A DNA stretch of 35,248 bases, taken from contig CAJXZP010000042.1 of assembly GCA_913062955.1 (NCBI GenBank), positions 1 to 35,248 of the forward strand, given 5' to 3'. Shown here in pieces: positions 8,285 through 15,976 of this stretch (positions are counted from its first letter, which is position 1; every line of letters starts with the position of its first letter). The notes under the pieces are model-generated. The model did not search any database. It was not told the origin of the DNA and worked only from the letters and a program-made list of their open reading frames with translations. This DNA is from an uncultured Flavobacteriales bacterium (GTDB lineage: Bacteria; Bacteroidota; Bacteroidia; Flavobacteriales_G; Salibacteraceae). The position numbers were made by a program, and so were the translations under genes.

Positions 8285-9721
8285 TTGGAAAACCAACTGT
8301 CATATAAACAGTTTTACTTTGTTCTTGGAGCATTTGCCCTTTTGAATGGGATATTTCTATATGCAGAAATATTTTATTTTTTGGCCATTCCTGCGGCCTT
8401 GGCCATTGTGGGCCTAGCGCTTTTTAAATTAGACTGGCTTTTACTATTCATTATGTTCCTTGTTCCTTTGTCAATAACGGTGGAGGATGTAGGAGGGGGA
8501 ATGGGCTTGACCCTGCCTACCGATCCGTTGCTTTTTGGTGCCATGGCGGTATTTATTCTTAAAAATTTATTTGAGGGTAATTACGATGGTAGGATTTTAA
8601 AGAATCCGATTACCCTTTCTGTTATTGCGATGTTGGTTTGGATGATGTTTAGCACCTTGTTTAGTCGGATGCCCGTAGTGTCTGTTAAGTTTTTTATGGC
8701 TAAACTATGGTTCATCATACCGTTCTTTTTTGGTGGGGTTCTGTTGTTCAAAAATCCCAAGAATATTATCCGGATCACCTGGTTGTTTGTCGTGCCTATG
8801 GCTGGTGTAATTATTTATACCATTTTTCGTCAATATGCTCGTGGGTTTGATATGCAATCAGCACATTGGGTAATGCAGCCCTTTTTTCCGGATCATACTT
8901 CCTATGGCGCAATGATGGCTTTTTTCATTCCTTCCATGTTCTCACATATCAATAAATTGAAGTGGGATATTAATACCCGAATTTTGGGTGGCGTATTATT
9001 AGCGATATTCTTTCTCGGTACCGTTTTGTCATTAACCCGTGCCGCTTGGGTAAGTTTGATAATTGTGCTAGGTTTCTACATTTTGTTAAAACTGAAAATT
9101 AGATGGTGGATTGTTGCCCTTTCAGGGGTTACAATGGTTACTTTGGTGTTGGTTTTTTGGGTGCCCTTGATGCATAAACTTGAGCAGAATAGGCAAGATT
9201 CGAGTGGTGATATCGCAGAGCACGTTGAGTCTATGAGTAATGTAGCTACGGATGCAAGTAATCTGGAACGTTTAAATAGGTGGAATGCCGCTTTTCGAAT
9301 GTTTGATGAAAGCCCCGTGGTAGGAACAGGACCGGGAACGTATTCGTTTTTATATGCGCCCTATCAAACCAGTAATTCAATGACCTTGATATCCACAAAT
9401 TTTGGGGATATGGGAAATGCACACTCCGAATATTTCGGCCCCTTGGCCGAACAAGGAGTACTCGGATTGGTCCTGTGGTTGTTGGTGGTGTTTTTCATTA
9501 TGTATCGTGGAATTGTGACGTATTACCGATTAAACGATCCGACCAATAAAGCGTTGATTATGGGAGTGATCCTTGGGTTGACCACCTACTTGGTGCATGG
9601 TATTTTAAATAATTTTTTAGATACGGATAAGGCAGCTGTTCCCTTTTGGGCTTTTGTCGCTGTGATTGTAGCGATGGATGTCTATTACGAACGAGAAACC
9701 ACTGAGCATAAGGAAGCATAG
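8285..9721 (+). CDS. O-antigen ligase / Wzy-like polymerase membrane protein
   Basis: A 478-aa polytopic membrane protein with about 10-12 hydrophobic segments. The Wzy_C-type signature is clear: LSLTRAAWVSL near residues 245-255, then a large periplasmic loop with RLNRWNAAFRMFDESPVVG and TGPGTYSFLY, and GNAHSEYFGPLAEQGVLG before the last helices. This protein either joins O-antigen to lipid A core or polymerises repeat units; the sequence does not decide which. It starts with TTG at 8285, only 6 bp after the Wzz-like gene; the next in-frame Met lies about 57 residues in, after the first membrane helices, so the TTG start is preferred. It forms a two-gene unit with the Wzz-like gene. Confidence 0.82.
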   Translation: MENQLSYKQFYFVLGAFALLNGIFLYAEIFYFLAIPAALAIVGLALFKLDWLLLFIMFLVPLSITVEDVGGGMGLTLPTDPLLFGAMAVFILKNLFEGNYDGRILKNPITLSVIAMLVWMMFSTLFSRMPVVSVKFFMAKLWFIIPFFFGGVLLFKNPKNIIRITWLFVVPMAGVIIYTIFRQYARGFDMQSAHWVMQPFFPDHTSYGAMMAFFIPSMFSHINKLKWDINTRILGGVLLAIFFLGTVLSLTRAAWVSLIIVLGFYILLKLKIRWWIVALSGVTMVTLVLVFWVPLMHKLEQNRQDSSGDIAEHVESMSNVATDASNLERLNRWNAAFRMFDESPVVGTGPGTYSFLYAPYQTSNSMTLISTNFGDMGNAHSEYFGPLAEQGVLGLVLWLLVVFFIMYRGIVTYYRLNDPTNKALIMGVILGLTTYLVHGILNNFLDTDKAAVPFWAFVAVIVAMDVYYERETTEHKEA

Positions 9722-9792
9722 TTTATTTTTATTATTCAGATGATTAAACTACTTTCACGGTCTAACTAATTAACCATGAGACCTTATTCCGT

Positions 9793-10188
9793 TTGCTTTT
9801 ATTTATTTATTTATTTATTTTTCTCCTGTTAGGTTCTTGTTGCTCTCAGAAGTATGATAACCCCCCACGTATTTGGTTAACCTATATCGGGTATCGTGAA
9901 ATGCCAAAAGTGTATCAAATACGAACGCAAAAGAATAATTTGACTAAAGTGATAGATGTTGTGGAGCTAGAAAGTTTTGGGTATGGAGATCCACAACGAA
10001 ATAATATGACGGTGGAGCCCATACTGCTAGAAGATTTTAGTTACATTTTAATGAGTTTTGATTCCACGCAACTCGATACTATTACTGGAATACGTGCCAC
10101 TCGAAATAGGTGTGGCCGACTGGAAGAAATCTCGTATTATTGGAATGGTGATTATTCTACCGAGTCTTCTTTGCAAGTGGAACTGTAA
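9793..10188 (+). CDS. Small lipoprotein of unknown function, possibly phase-variable (frame broken at repeat)
   Basis: The frame running from 9793 encodes a hydrophobic stretch followed by a lipobox (FLLLGSCCSQ) and about 110 hydrophilic residues that match no family I know. The only start codon in this frame ahead of the lipobox is TTG at 9793, which would give a signal peptide with no basic residue. A better start, ATG at 9776, reads MRPYSVCFYLFIYLF through the tetranucleotide tract but hits TAG at 9830 because it is in another frame. One extra ATTT unit (or two fewer) would fuse the ATG to the lipoprotein frame and give a normal charged signal peptide. So the gene is either translated from TTG or is off in this sequence. 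Its end overlaps the convergent lipoprotein gene by 37 bp. Confidence 0.6.
   Translation: MLLFIYLFIFLLLGSCCSQKYDNPPRIWLTYIGYREMPKVYQIRTQKNNLTKVIDVVELESFGYGDPQRNNMTVEPILLEDFSYILMSFDSTQLDTITGIRATRNRCGRLEEISYYWNGDYSTESSLQVEL
9801..9820 (+). repeat. Tetranucleotide simple repeat (ATTT)5 in a signal-peptide region
   Basis: Five perfect ATTT copies, preceded by TTTT and followed by TT. The tract sits between the ATG at 9776 and the lipobox codons of the small lipoprotein. Its unit length is not a multiple of three, so copy-number change switches frame. Confidence 0.9.
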
Positions 10189-10649
10189 GGAACTGGACTC
10201 TTAGATAACTTAGCCCAACCCACTTTCATGGTGAAATCAAAATTGAAGTTTTCTTTTAAATGAAAATTGGACTCCCAGGTTTGGGCTAGTTTTCTATTTG
10301 TTTTGGGTAAAACTAAAAGGATGACCATTTTATTCTTTTCTACCGTTTGTGTTGGATTGATGGCCCCCATTAATTCTCCTCGGATTTCAAATCCATAGTT
10401 AGTGGGAGATAGTTGTGGACTCTGAATTTGTGTGGACCCTACTTTGACTTGAATACCTTTTTCTGCAATATGAATGGTAAATGGGATTTTTCCCATTTCG
10501 ATATCGAAGTCTTGATCCAAAAAATGACCAGAACCGGTCCATTTTCCAATAAGGTAAGGATGTGTGTTAATGACACTTTGATTGGATGTTTTTTTAGGAG
10601 TGCACCCTAATAAAATCCCCATAAGCATAAGTATGATTGTGTGTTTCAT
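10152..10649 (-). CDS. Small lipoprotein of unknown function
   Basis: A 165-aa protein with a clean lipoprotein signal: MKHTIILMLMGILLGCTPKK, lipobox LLGC with Cys16. The mature part has a WTGSGHF motif followed by alternating beta-like strands (DFDIEMGKIPFTIHI, IQVKVGSTQIQ), resembling small lipocalin-like or beta-sandwich periplasmic lipoproteins, but I cannot assign a family. It lies opposite to the possibly phase-variable lipoprotein gene, and the two coding regions share their last 37 bp. Confidence 0.65.
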   Translation of the reverse strand: MKHTIILMLMGILLGCTPKKTSNQSVINTHPYLIGKWTGSGHFLDQDFDIEMGKIPFTIHIAEKGIQVKVGSTQIQSPQLSPTNYGFEIRGELMGAINPTQTVEKNKMVILLVLPKTNRKLAQTWESNFHLKENFNFDFTMKVGWAKLSKSPVPYSSTCKEDSVE

Positions 10650-11077
10650 AACTAAGGTAGTTTGGATAGTTTAAATTAAGGATAAGAAGTAAGTGTTTTT
10701 ACTAATGGTTTCCCATGAAAAATTGACGTGCTAACAAAGAGTAGATCTTAAATCAAATGAGTGCTTTTTTTTGTTATACTGAAGTAAGGGTAGTCCGAAT
10801 TTTGACATTTGGGTTTTATTTCGTGGTTATAAGAATCCATGTTTTTAGTTCTAAGCGCTCCTCTTCTATTTATTAATTCATCTTCAAAAAGCGGGGTCTC
10901 GGCTATAGTTTTCTGGCTCAGTTTCTAGCCGTATGAGTATTTTTAGTGAATAATTAAAGTGGAAAAATGGAGTAGGAGAGAGAGCCGTAATGGATCAAGT
11001 AAGAAAGGGGGTGAATGGCTATGTAGATGCAGCTCACTTAATGCTTTTTATTTTATCCCTGAGAAATTCATTTGGGT
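10650..11077. other. 428-bp stretch without a convincing gene
   Basis: Frames here are short and broken. It should contain the promoter of the lipoprotein gene at 10649 (minus) and the end of the operon finishing at 11078. The only structure seen is an imperfect hairpin: CGGCTATAG at 10900-10908 against CTAGCCG at 10925-10931. No tRNA or clear terminator was found. Confidence 0.5.
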
Positions 11078-11986
11078 TTACAAAGTTATTAAATCCTGCA
11101 AAGATTTCTTAAGGGTAGGGAAACTGAACTGAAACCCTCGGTCTTGAATCTTTTGAGATGAAACATGACTTCCCGTTAGGAAAATCTGGGCCATTTCACC
11201 AAACATAAATTTTAAAACAAAGGAAGGTACATGGGGTAGCCATACTTTTTTACCCAATGATTTTGCAATGGCTTTTGTAAAAGAGCTATTGGTTTGCCCT
11301 TCTGGGGCAACTGCGTTAAATGCACCCGTGATTTTTCGATTCTCCATTGCGTGTAAATAGATCTCACATAAATCTTGAATATGAATCCAAGGCATCCATT
11401 GTTTGCCTGTTCCTAATGGGCTACCCGCACCCAGTTTTACAGGTAGCGTCATTTTACCTAAAGCTCCGTCTTTTGCGGTTAATACTATTCCGGTTCTTAT
11501 TTGTACAGTTCTTATTCTTGGGTCATAAACGTTAGAGGCTGCTTTTTCCCATTCAGAACATGTTTTACCCAGGAAATCTTCAGAGGCTTTATGCGATTCT
11601 TTGAAAATATCCTTGGAAGTAACCATTCCGTAATACCCTACTGCAGAAGCGGAAATAAATGCTTCGGGACTCAGGTTTAATTCCTTGATTTTTTGGTGAA
11701 GAAAATCAGACGATTTTATTCTCGAGTCTTGAATGAGTTGTTTACGTTCCGGTGACCAACGTTGCCCCGCAATATTGGCACCTGCTAAATGAATGATGAA
11801 ATCGCTTGTTTTTAAAGCAATTTCATCTATTTCTTGGTTTTTCCAGTTCCAGTAAAATACCGGGAATTCAGATTTATTGTAACGGACTTGACTCAGTATA
11901 GCGACATCATATCCGGCATTTTTTAAATGCTTACACAAATGTTTGCCAATTAATCCTGTTCCTCCAGTAACCAGAACGGTAGCCAT
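11078..11986 (-). CDS. TIGR01777-family NAD(P)-dependent epimerase (YfcH/SDR39U1-like)
   Basis: A 302-aa extended-SDR protein. The N-terminal nucleotide-binding motif is TGGTGLIG (residues 7-14). The family blocks HLAGANIAGQRW, SASAVGYYG and WMPWIHIQDL are present, followed by a GAFNAVAPEG segment and a C-terminal DUF1731-like region ending LKKSLQDLITL. The usual SDR YxxxK is altered in this family. Its substrate is unknown in the family at large. It starts 3 bp after the stop of gldC and is the last gene of the gldB-gldC operon on the minus strand, which is a shared transcript rather than proof of a role in motility. Confidence 0.85.
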   Translation of the reverse strand: MATVLVTGGTGLIGKHLCKHLKNAGYDVAILSQVRYNKSEFPVFYWNWKNQEIDEIALKTSDFIIHLAGANIAGQRWSPERKQLIQDSRIKSSDFLHQKIKELNLSPEAFISASAVGYYGMVTSKDIFKESHKASEDFLGKTCSEWEKAASNVYDPRIRTVQIRTGIVLTAKDGALGKMTLPVKLGAGSPLGTGKQWMPWIHIQDLCEIYLHAMENRKITGAFNAVAPEGQTNSSFTKAIAKSLGKKVWLPHVPSFVLKFMFGEMAQIFLTGSHVSSQKIQDRGFQFSFPTLKKSLQDLITL

Positions 11987-11989
11987 ATT

Positions 11990-12361
11990 CTATTTATTTA
12001 GATCAATTTTGGGTAAGCCTTTTCCTTCGGCTTGATCCTCATCAATGACACCTAAAGTTTTACCCATGTATTTTCCAAAATCACGCATGTCGTGCGCTTC
12101 TTCCGTTAAACCTGTTGCTTTTTCAAAGGTGTCGGCCATGGTCATGATGTTTTGGAAGGTGAACATTTTCATTTCATCCACGGTGAAATCTTTCGTCCAC
12201 AAATCAATAGTCATGGCATTCTTTTTATCTGGATCCCATACAGATAAAAATGATGCTGTTACTTTTCCTTTTTGATCCCCATCGGTTGCCGACCATTCTA
12301 TTTGCTCAGGAATGTGGTTTTCATCTAATGAGATCTCAATTTTTACTTCTGATTTTTCCAT
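11990..12361 (-). CDS. gldC: Gliding motility protein GldC
   Basis: A 123-aa soluble acidic protein without signal peptide. It begins MEKSEVKIEISLDENHIPEQ and continues WSATDGDQKGKVTASFLSVW and MTIDLWTKDFTVDEMKMF, the pattern of GldC, which is conserved through Bacteroidota. In Flavobacterium johnsoniae GldC is encoded next to GldB and increases gliding efficiency without being essential; the molecular role is unknown. Here it starts 9 bp after gldB ends and is followed within 3 bp by an epimerase gene, so the three are surely co-transcribed. Confidence 0.92.
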   Translation of the reverse strand: MEKSEVKIEISLDENHIPEQIEWSATDGDQKGKVTASFLSVWDPDKKNAMTIDLWTKDFTVDEMKMFTFQNIMTMADTFEKATGLTEEAHDMRDFGKYMGKTLGVIDEDQAEGKGLPKIDLNK

Positions 12362-12370
12362 GTGATAATT

Positions 12371-13393
12371 CTATCTTGGTTTGTATTTTGAATCACGCAA
12401 AATGGTTTGTGCGTCTTCGTTTTGCATTAATTGTTTTAATGTAATATCTGGATTTTCATCCATGTACTTTCGTACAATTTGCCATCCTACCCAATAGCCA
12501 ATTTGTGCGGGTGATTCTCTAGGAAACCCAGTCGAAAAAGGGCCTGGCCCAGTTAACGAACGGATGACATGAAGATCGGTACTGTAAAATGCTTCTTCTT
12601 CAATGAGCTTCGCCCAAACAGAAGGTTCATTTTCTTTACACCAGGTAATTTGATCTTCCAAAAATCCTATTTTAAAATGATCTGGTGCAAAAGGAAACAT
12701 GGCATCCATGGCATAGATGGATTTTCCGTAATGTACAATTTGAGATAGGACATCGTCTTTTTTGTTTTTGGGTTCAAATTCACTCAACAACCAGCCTCTC
12801 ATCATATCGTACACCATGTATTCTGAAGTACATTTATTACTGAGGTAGCCAGGTAATTGCGCTAAAGTGTAAATACTATTAGAATCGCCCATATACATGT
12901 CTAAGCCCACTGCTAGAACAGAATCAGTAACCACAATGTTCCTATTTAAGCCCGCTACCATACTGATCACTACTGGAGGTTTACGATTCGGGAAGTAGTA
13001 ATGGTAATACTTAAATGCAGTCTCCATTTCTATCCGATAAGGTTCAACATCGGTGTAAATACTATCCACTTCTTTAAATAATTGATGTACATTTTTGTCC
13101 GTCAAAAAGCCCATGACCTTTCGTTCGTAATTGGGTGCTTTAACATCTCCAAAATTCATTACTCGTCCGTTATAAAAACGGTAAAAACTACCATAAACAG
13201 ATAGTAATGAATCATTGTAGTGGTCAAAACTTGACTTGGTAGCTAGTCCAGTAAGGTCATGCTCAAATCGTAGCCATTTCATTTCTAGGTTTTGATTGGA
13301 TATATCTACCTCGAATTTATTGGTGTTGCAAGAACTTAAACCTAAAATTAGACCCAAAAAAGTATGGAAAATGATTGCTGTTTTTTTGTTCAT
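12371..13393 (-). CDS. gldB: Gliding motility lipoprotein GldB
   Basis: A 340-aa lipoprotein with signal MNKKTAIIFHTFLGLILGLS and lipobox LSSC (Cys22). The mature part has the GldB patterns MKWLRFEHDL, FPNRKPPVVISMVAGLNRN, VGLDMYMGDS, and IGYWVGWQIVRKYMDENPD near the C-terminus. Known family: GldB is required for gliding in F. johnsoniae and is associated with the type IX secretion/gliding machinery in the periplasm. The layout resembles HExxH-free relatives of DUF2268-like proteins; no catalytic metal site is evident. First gene of the minus-strand operon gldB-gldC-epimerase. It is divergent from the beta-barrel gene at 13460, with 66 bp between the two starts. Confidence 0.92.
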   Translation of the reverse strand: MNKKTAIIFHTFLGLILGLSSCNTNKFEVDISNQNLEMKWLRFEHDLTGLATKSSFDHYNDSLLSVYGSFYRFYNGRVMNFGDVKAPNYERKVMGFLTDKNVHQLFKEVDSIYTDVEPYRIEMETAFKYYHYYFPNRKPPVVISMVAGLNRNIVVTDSVLAVGLDMYMGDSNSIYTLAQLPGYLSNKCTSEYMVYDMMRGWLLSEFEPKNKKDDVLSQIVHYGKSIYAMDAMFPFAPDHFKIGFLEDQITWCKENEPSVWAKLIEEEAFYSTDLHVIRSLTGPGPFSTGFPRESPAQIGYWVGWQIVRKYMDENPDITLKQLMQNEDAQTILRDSKYKPR

Positions 13394-13396
13394 CAG

Positions 13397-13429
13397 TTTG
13401 AATATATTCTACTTTTACCCGTTAATTTG
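13397..13429 (+). promoter_or_regulatory. Candidate promoter of the beta-barrel/nadE operon
   Basis: TTTG at 13397-13400 and TTAATTTG at 13422-13429 are separated by 21 bp, matching the Bacteroidota -33 TTTG / -7 TAnnTTTG arrangement with one deviation. The ATG at 13460 lies 30 bp downstream. Confidence 0.35.
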
Positions 13430-13459
13430 CAAAGCTATAAAACAGAACAAAGTAACGTT

Positions 13460-14209
13460 ATGCACAGAATTAAATTTTATGTTATAGGCTTATTATTTTT
13501 AGGCTTACAAACCAGGGGGAATGCTCAAGATGATCGAAAGGTAAATTTGGGTTTTACCGTATCTCCGTCACTTTCTTGGTTGGAAACAACAAATGCCGGT
13601 TATGAACAGGATGGAAATTCTGCAGGAATTAAATATGGTTTGCTAATGGACTTTCGTTTGTTTGGAGTGGAAAACTATGCTCTGGCTACGGGATTTACTA
13701 TGAATCATATTTCAGGTAAACTAAAAGAAGCTTCTTATTTTTCCAATTCTACTGGAATAGTTGTCCCTGCGGTGCGTAGTTCTAAATACAAAATGACTTA
13801 TATTGATATGCCTTTGGCTATTCGTTTACGTACCAATGAAATTGGCTACACTATTTTTTATGGAGTTTTTGGAACGGAGCTGGGTTTTAACATCAATACT
13901 AAAAAGGAATATACGGACACTTATTCCACAGGTGAAACGGAAAATCGGACGGACGATGTTTCTGCCGATGTGAACTTATTTAGAAGTTCATTGGTTTTTG
14001 GAGCCGGGGTGCAGCGTCATATATCTGGTAATTCTTATTACCGTATTGGAATTACTTATCATAACGGCTTAACCAATGTTTTAAAGGGTGATGCCTATAA
14101 AGTGGATGGTAATAATCAAACACTAATTGTGGATAATGAACCGCAATATGATCGTGGGTTAACCACCAAATTGAAGTTGTTAGAATTGAATTTAGCTATT
14201 ATTTTTTAA
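13460..14209 (+). CDS. Outer-membrane beta-barrel protein, PorT-like
   Basis: From the ATG at 13460 the product is 249 aa with signal peptide MHRIKFYVIGLLFLGLQTRGNAQ. The rest shows alternating amphipathic strands ending in an aromatic residue (LELNLAIIF), as expected for outer-membrane barrels. YIDMPLAIRLRTNEIGYTIF and GVFGTELGFNI resemble the PorT/OMP_b-brl_2 group, whose member PorT/SprT belongs to the type IX secretion system. The frame extends upstream to 13364, but that part is hydrophobic-random and overlaps gldB, so the shorter start is used. The location beside gldB/gldC supports a secretion/gliding link; identity with PorT itself is not certain, since other small barrels look alike. 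nadE follows after 3 bp. Confidence 0.7.
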   Translation: MHRIKFYVIGLLFLGLQTRGNAQDDRKVNLGFTVSPSLSWLETTNAGYEQDGNSAGIKYGLLMDFRLFGVENYALATGFTMNHISGKLKEASYFSNSTGIVVPAVRSSKYKMTYIDMPLAIRLRTNEIGYTIFYGVFGTELGFNINTKKEYTDTYSTGETENRTDDVSADVNLFRSSLVFGAGVQRHISGNSYYRIGITYHNGLTNVLKGDAYKVDGNNQTLIVDNEPQYDRGLTTKLKLLELNLAIIF

Positions 14210-14212
14210 GAA

Positions 14213-15028
14213 ATGAAACATTTAGCTATACAGAGTCATATCGTTAATTGGTTAACGGATTACGTAAAGAATACAGGTGCTAACGGTTTTGTAGTGGGGG
14301 TGTCTGGAGGAATAGATAGCGCATTGACCAGTACTTTGTGTGCCCTTACGGGATTTAAAACTCTTTTGGTAGAAATGCCAATTCATCAAGCAAACGATCA
14401 GGTGGCTCGAGGTAAGGAACATATAGATTATTTGACGGGTAAATTTGAGAATTGTGCCCCAATGGTCATTGACTTAACGCCAACTTATGACCAATTCCTG
14501 AATGAAATTTCCAAGAAATCGGATATGGAAAAGTCGGAAGAGATTAAAAACTTGACTTTGGGAAATACCCGTGCGCGTTTACGTATGACCACTTTGTATG
14601 CGCTAGCTGGAATCGAAGGGTTGTTGGTAGCCGGAACAGGGAATAAAGTCGAAGATTTCGGAGTGGGTTTCTATACCAAATATGGGGATGGGGGTGTGGA
14701 TATTTCACCCATTGCGGATTTGTATAAAACCCAAGTGTTTGGGCTGTCCAAGTTTTTAGGCGTCAACCAAAATATTTTGATAGCTCCTCCTACAGATGGA
14801 TTATGGGATGATGGGCGTACGGATGAAGATCAAATTGGGGCTACCTATGCGGAGTTGGAATTAGCGATGGAGTTGCAAGAACGATTTGGAAATTCTGTTC
14901 CTAATGAGGCTTTTGTAAATAAGAGAGCTAAAGAGGTCTGGGATATTTATTTGAACAGGTGGAAAGCGAATCAACATAAGATGAATCCCATTCCGGTTTG
15001 TTTTATTCCAAAAGAGTTTAAGGCATAG
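14213..15028 (+). CDS. nadE: NH3-dependent NAD+ synthetase
   Basis: A 271-aa enzyme that makes NAD+ from deamido-NAD+, ATP and ammonia, the last step of NAD biosynthesis. The ATP-pyrophosphatase P-loop SGGIDSAL is at residues 31-38. Further family motifs are LGNTRARLRMTTLYALA, VAGTGNKVEDFGVGFYTKYG, and ISPIADLYKTQV; the C-terminus carries the substrate-binding APPTDGLWDDGRTDEDQIG. No N-terminal nitrilase domain is present, so it is the short ammonia-using form. It lies 3 bp after the beta-barrel gene and 16 bp before the ctlX-like gene. Confidence 0.93.
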   Translation: MKHLAIQSHIVNWLTDYVKNTGANGFVVGVSGGIDSALTSTLCALTGFKTLLVEMPIHQANDQVARGKEHIDYLTGKFENCAPMVIDLTPTYDQFLNEISKKSDMEKSEEIKNLTLGNTRARLRMTTLYALAGIEGLLVAGTGNKVEDFGVGFYTKYGDGGVDISPIADLYKTQVFGLSKFLGVNQNILIAPPTDGLWDDGRTDEDQIGATYAELELAMELQERFGNSVPNEAFVNKRAKEVWDIYLNRWKANQHKMNPIPVCFIPKEFKA

Positions 15029-15044
15029 ATTAGATTAATTCCAA

Positions 15045-15944
15045 ATGAAAACAGCGTTTACCCGTAAAATTTTCATGGTGCGTCCCGCTAATTTTGGGTG
15101 TAACCCGGAAACAGCTGAGACCAATAGTTTTCAATCTACCATTTCCAATAATACCTCGCTAGAAATTGCTCAGATAGCAAGATCTGAATTTGATGTTGCC
15201 GTGGCCAAAATGAGGTGTCATGGTATAGAGGTTGTTGTTTATCAAGATTCAAAAAAGCCGATAAAACCAGATGCGGTTTTTCCAAATAATTGGATTTCTA
15301 CCCATCCTTCAGGACACGTATTTATATATCCTATGTTGACTCCTAACCGGCAGCTGGAGGTGAGGTTGGATATTGTTGAAAATCTTGGCGGAAATTCAGT
15401 CCATGATTTCCGGAAGGCTAGTGACTTAATTTTAGAAGGTACAGGAAGTGTGGTCATCGATCATGAAGCCAAACTTATTTATTTCTGTGATTCCGATCGA
15501 ACCGATGCTCGATTGGTGACAGCGTTGGCGGAGAAATTGAATTTTTCTGTTTGCGGGTTTAAATCCGTGGATCATAAAGGAATACCTATTTACCATACCA
15601 ATGTGGTCATGTTTGTAATGAATAAATTTGTGGTGATTGGTTTAGAAACTATTGGGGATGAAATAGAGCGAAAAAGGGTGGTAGAGGCCATCGTGAATTC
15701 CGGGAAAAAGGTGTTGGAATTATCGTATGACCAAATCACCCAGTTTGCAGGTAATATGGTGCAATTAAGAACGGCTAGTAATTCGTTGATGTTGGTCTGT
15801 TCTGAAACGGCTTGGGCAGCGCTTGAGGCGAATCAGAAAAAGGAAATAAAAAAGGTGTCGGAGGTGCTGTCAATTTCAATCCCTACCATTGAATTGTATG
15901 GGGGAGGTAGTGCCAGATGCATGATTGCCGAAAATTATATTTAG
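15045..15944 (+). CDS. ctlX: CtlX-like citrulline/arginine amidinohydrolase (pentein fold)
   Basis: A 299-aa protein of the guanidino-group-modifying (arginine deiminase/DDAH) superfamily. Visible are the N-terminal MVRPANFGCNPET, the substrate-binding VFPNNWISTHPSG, the general-base His184 in IYHTNVVMFV, and the nucleophile Cys292 in GGGSARCMIAE near the C-terminus. Asp/Glu positions FCDSDR and LEGTGS also fit. Family knowledge: CtlX proteins are annotated as citrulline-utilisation hydrolases, but few have been tested, so the exact guanidino or ureido substrate is uncertain. It lies in the same plus-strand run as nadE and the S9 peptidase, so a role in using arginine released by peptidases is plausible. 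Confidence 0.85.
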   Translation: MKTAFTRKIFMVRPANFGCNPETAETNSFQSTISNNTSLEIAQIARSEFDVAVAKMRCHGIEVVVYQDSKKPIKPDAVFPNNWISTHPSGHVFIYPMLTPNRQLEVRLDIVENLGGNSVHDFRKASDLILEGTGSVVIDHEAKLIYFCDSDRTDARLVTALAEKLNFSVCGFKSVDHKGIPIYHTNVVMFVMNKFVVIGLETIGDEIERKRVVEAIVNSGKKVLELSYDQITQFAGNMVQLRTASNSLMLVCSETAWAALEANQKKEIKKVSEVLSISIPTIELYGGGSARCMIAENYI

Positions 15945-15976
15945 CGTAAATTGCACTTCGAAATTAAAAAAACGAT

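Noticed and set aside
10900-10931. Imperfect hairpin CGGCTATAG/CTAGCCG as a possible small RNA or terminator
   Set aside because: The stem is short and bulged, with no T-tract and no promoter in view.
10990-11112. 40-codon frame starting ATG GAT CAA, preceded by a purine-rich stretch
   Set aside because: It overlaps the 3' end of the epimerase gene on the other strand, has no recognisable motif, and its sequence is not clearly protein-like.
13364-13459. Upstream extension of the beta-barrel frame
   Set aside because: It overlaps gldB and would place 32 odd residues before a clear signal peptide; the ATG at 13460 is better.
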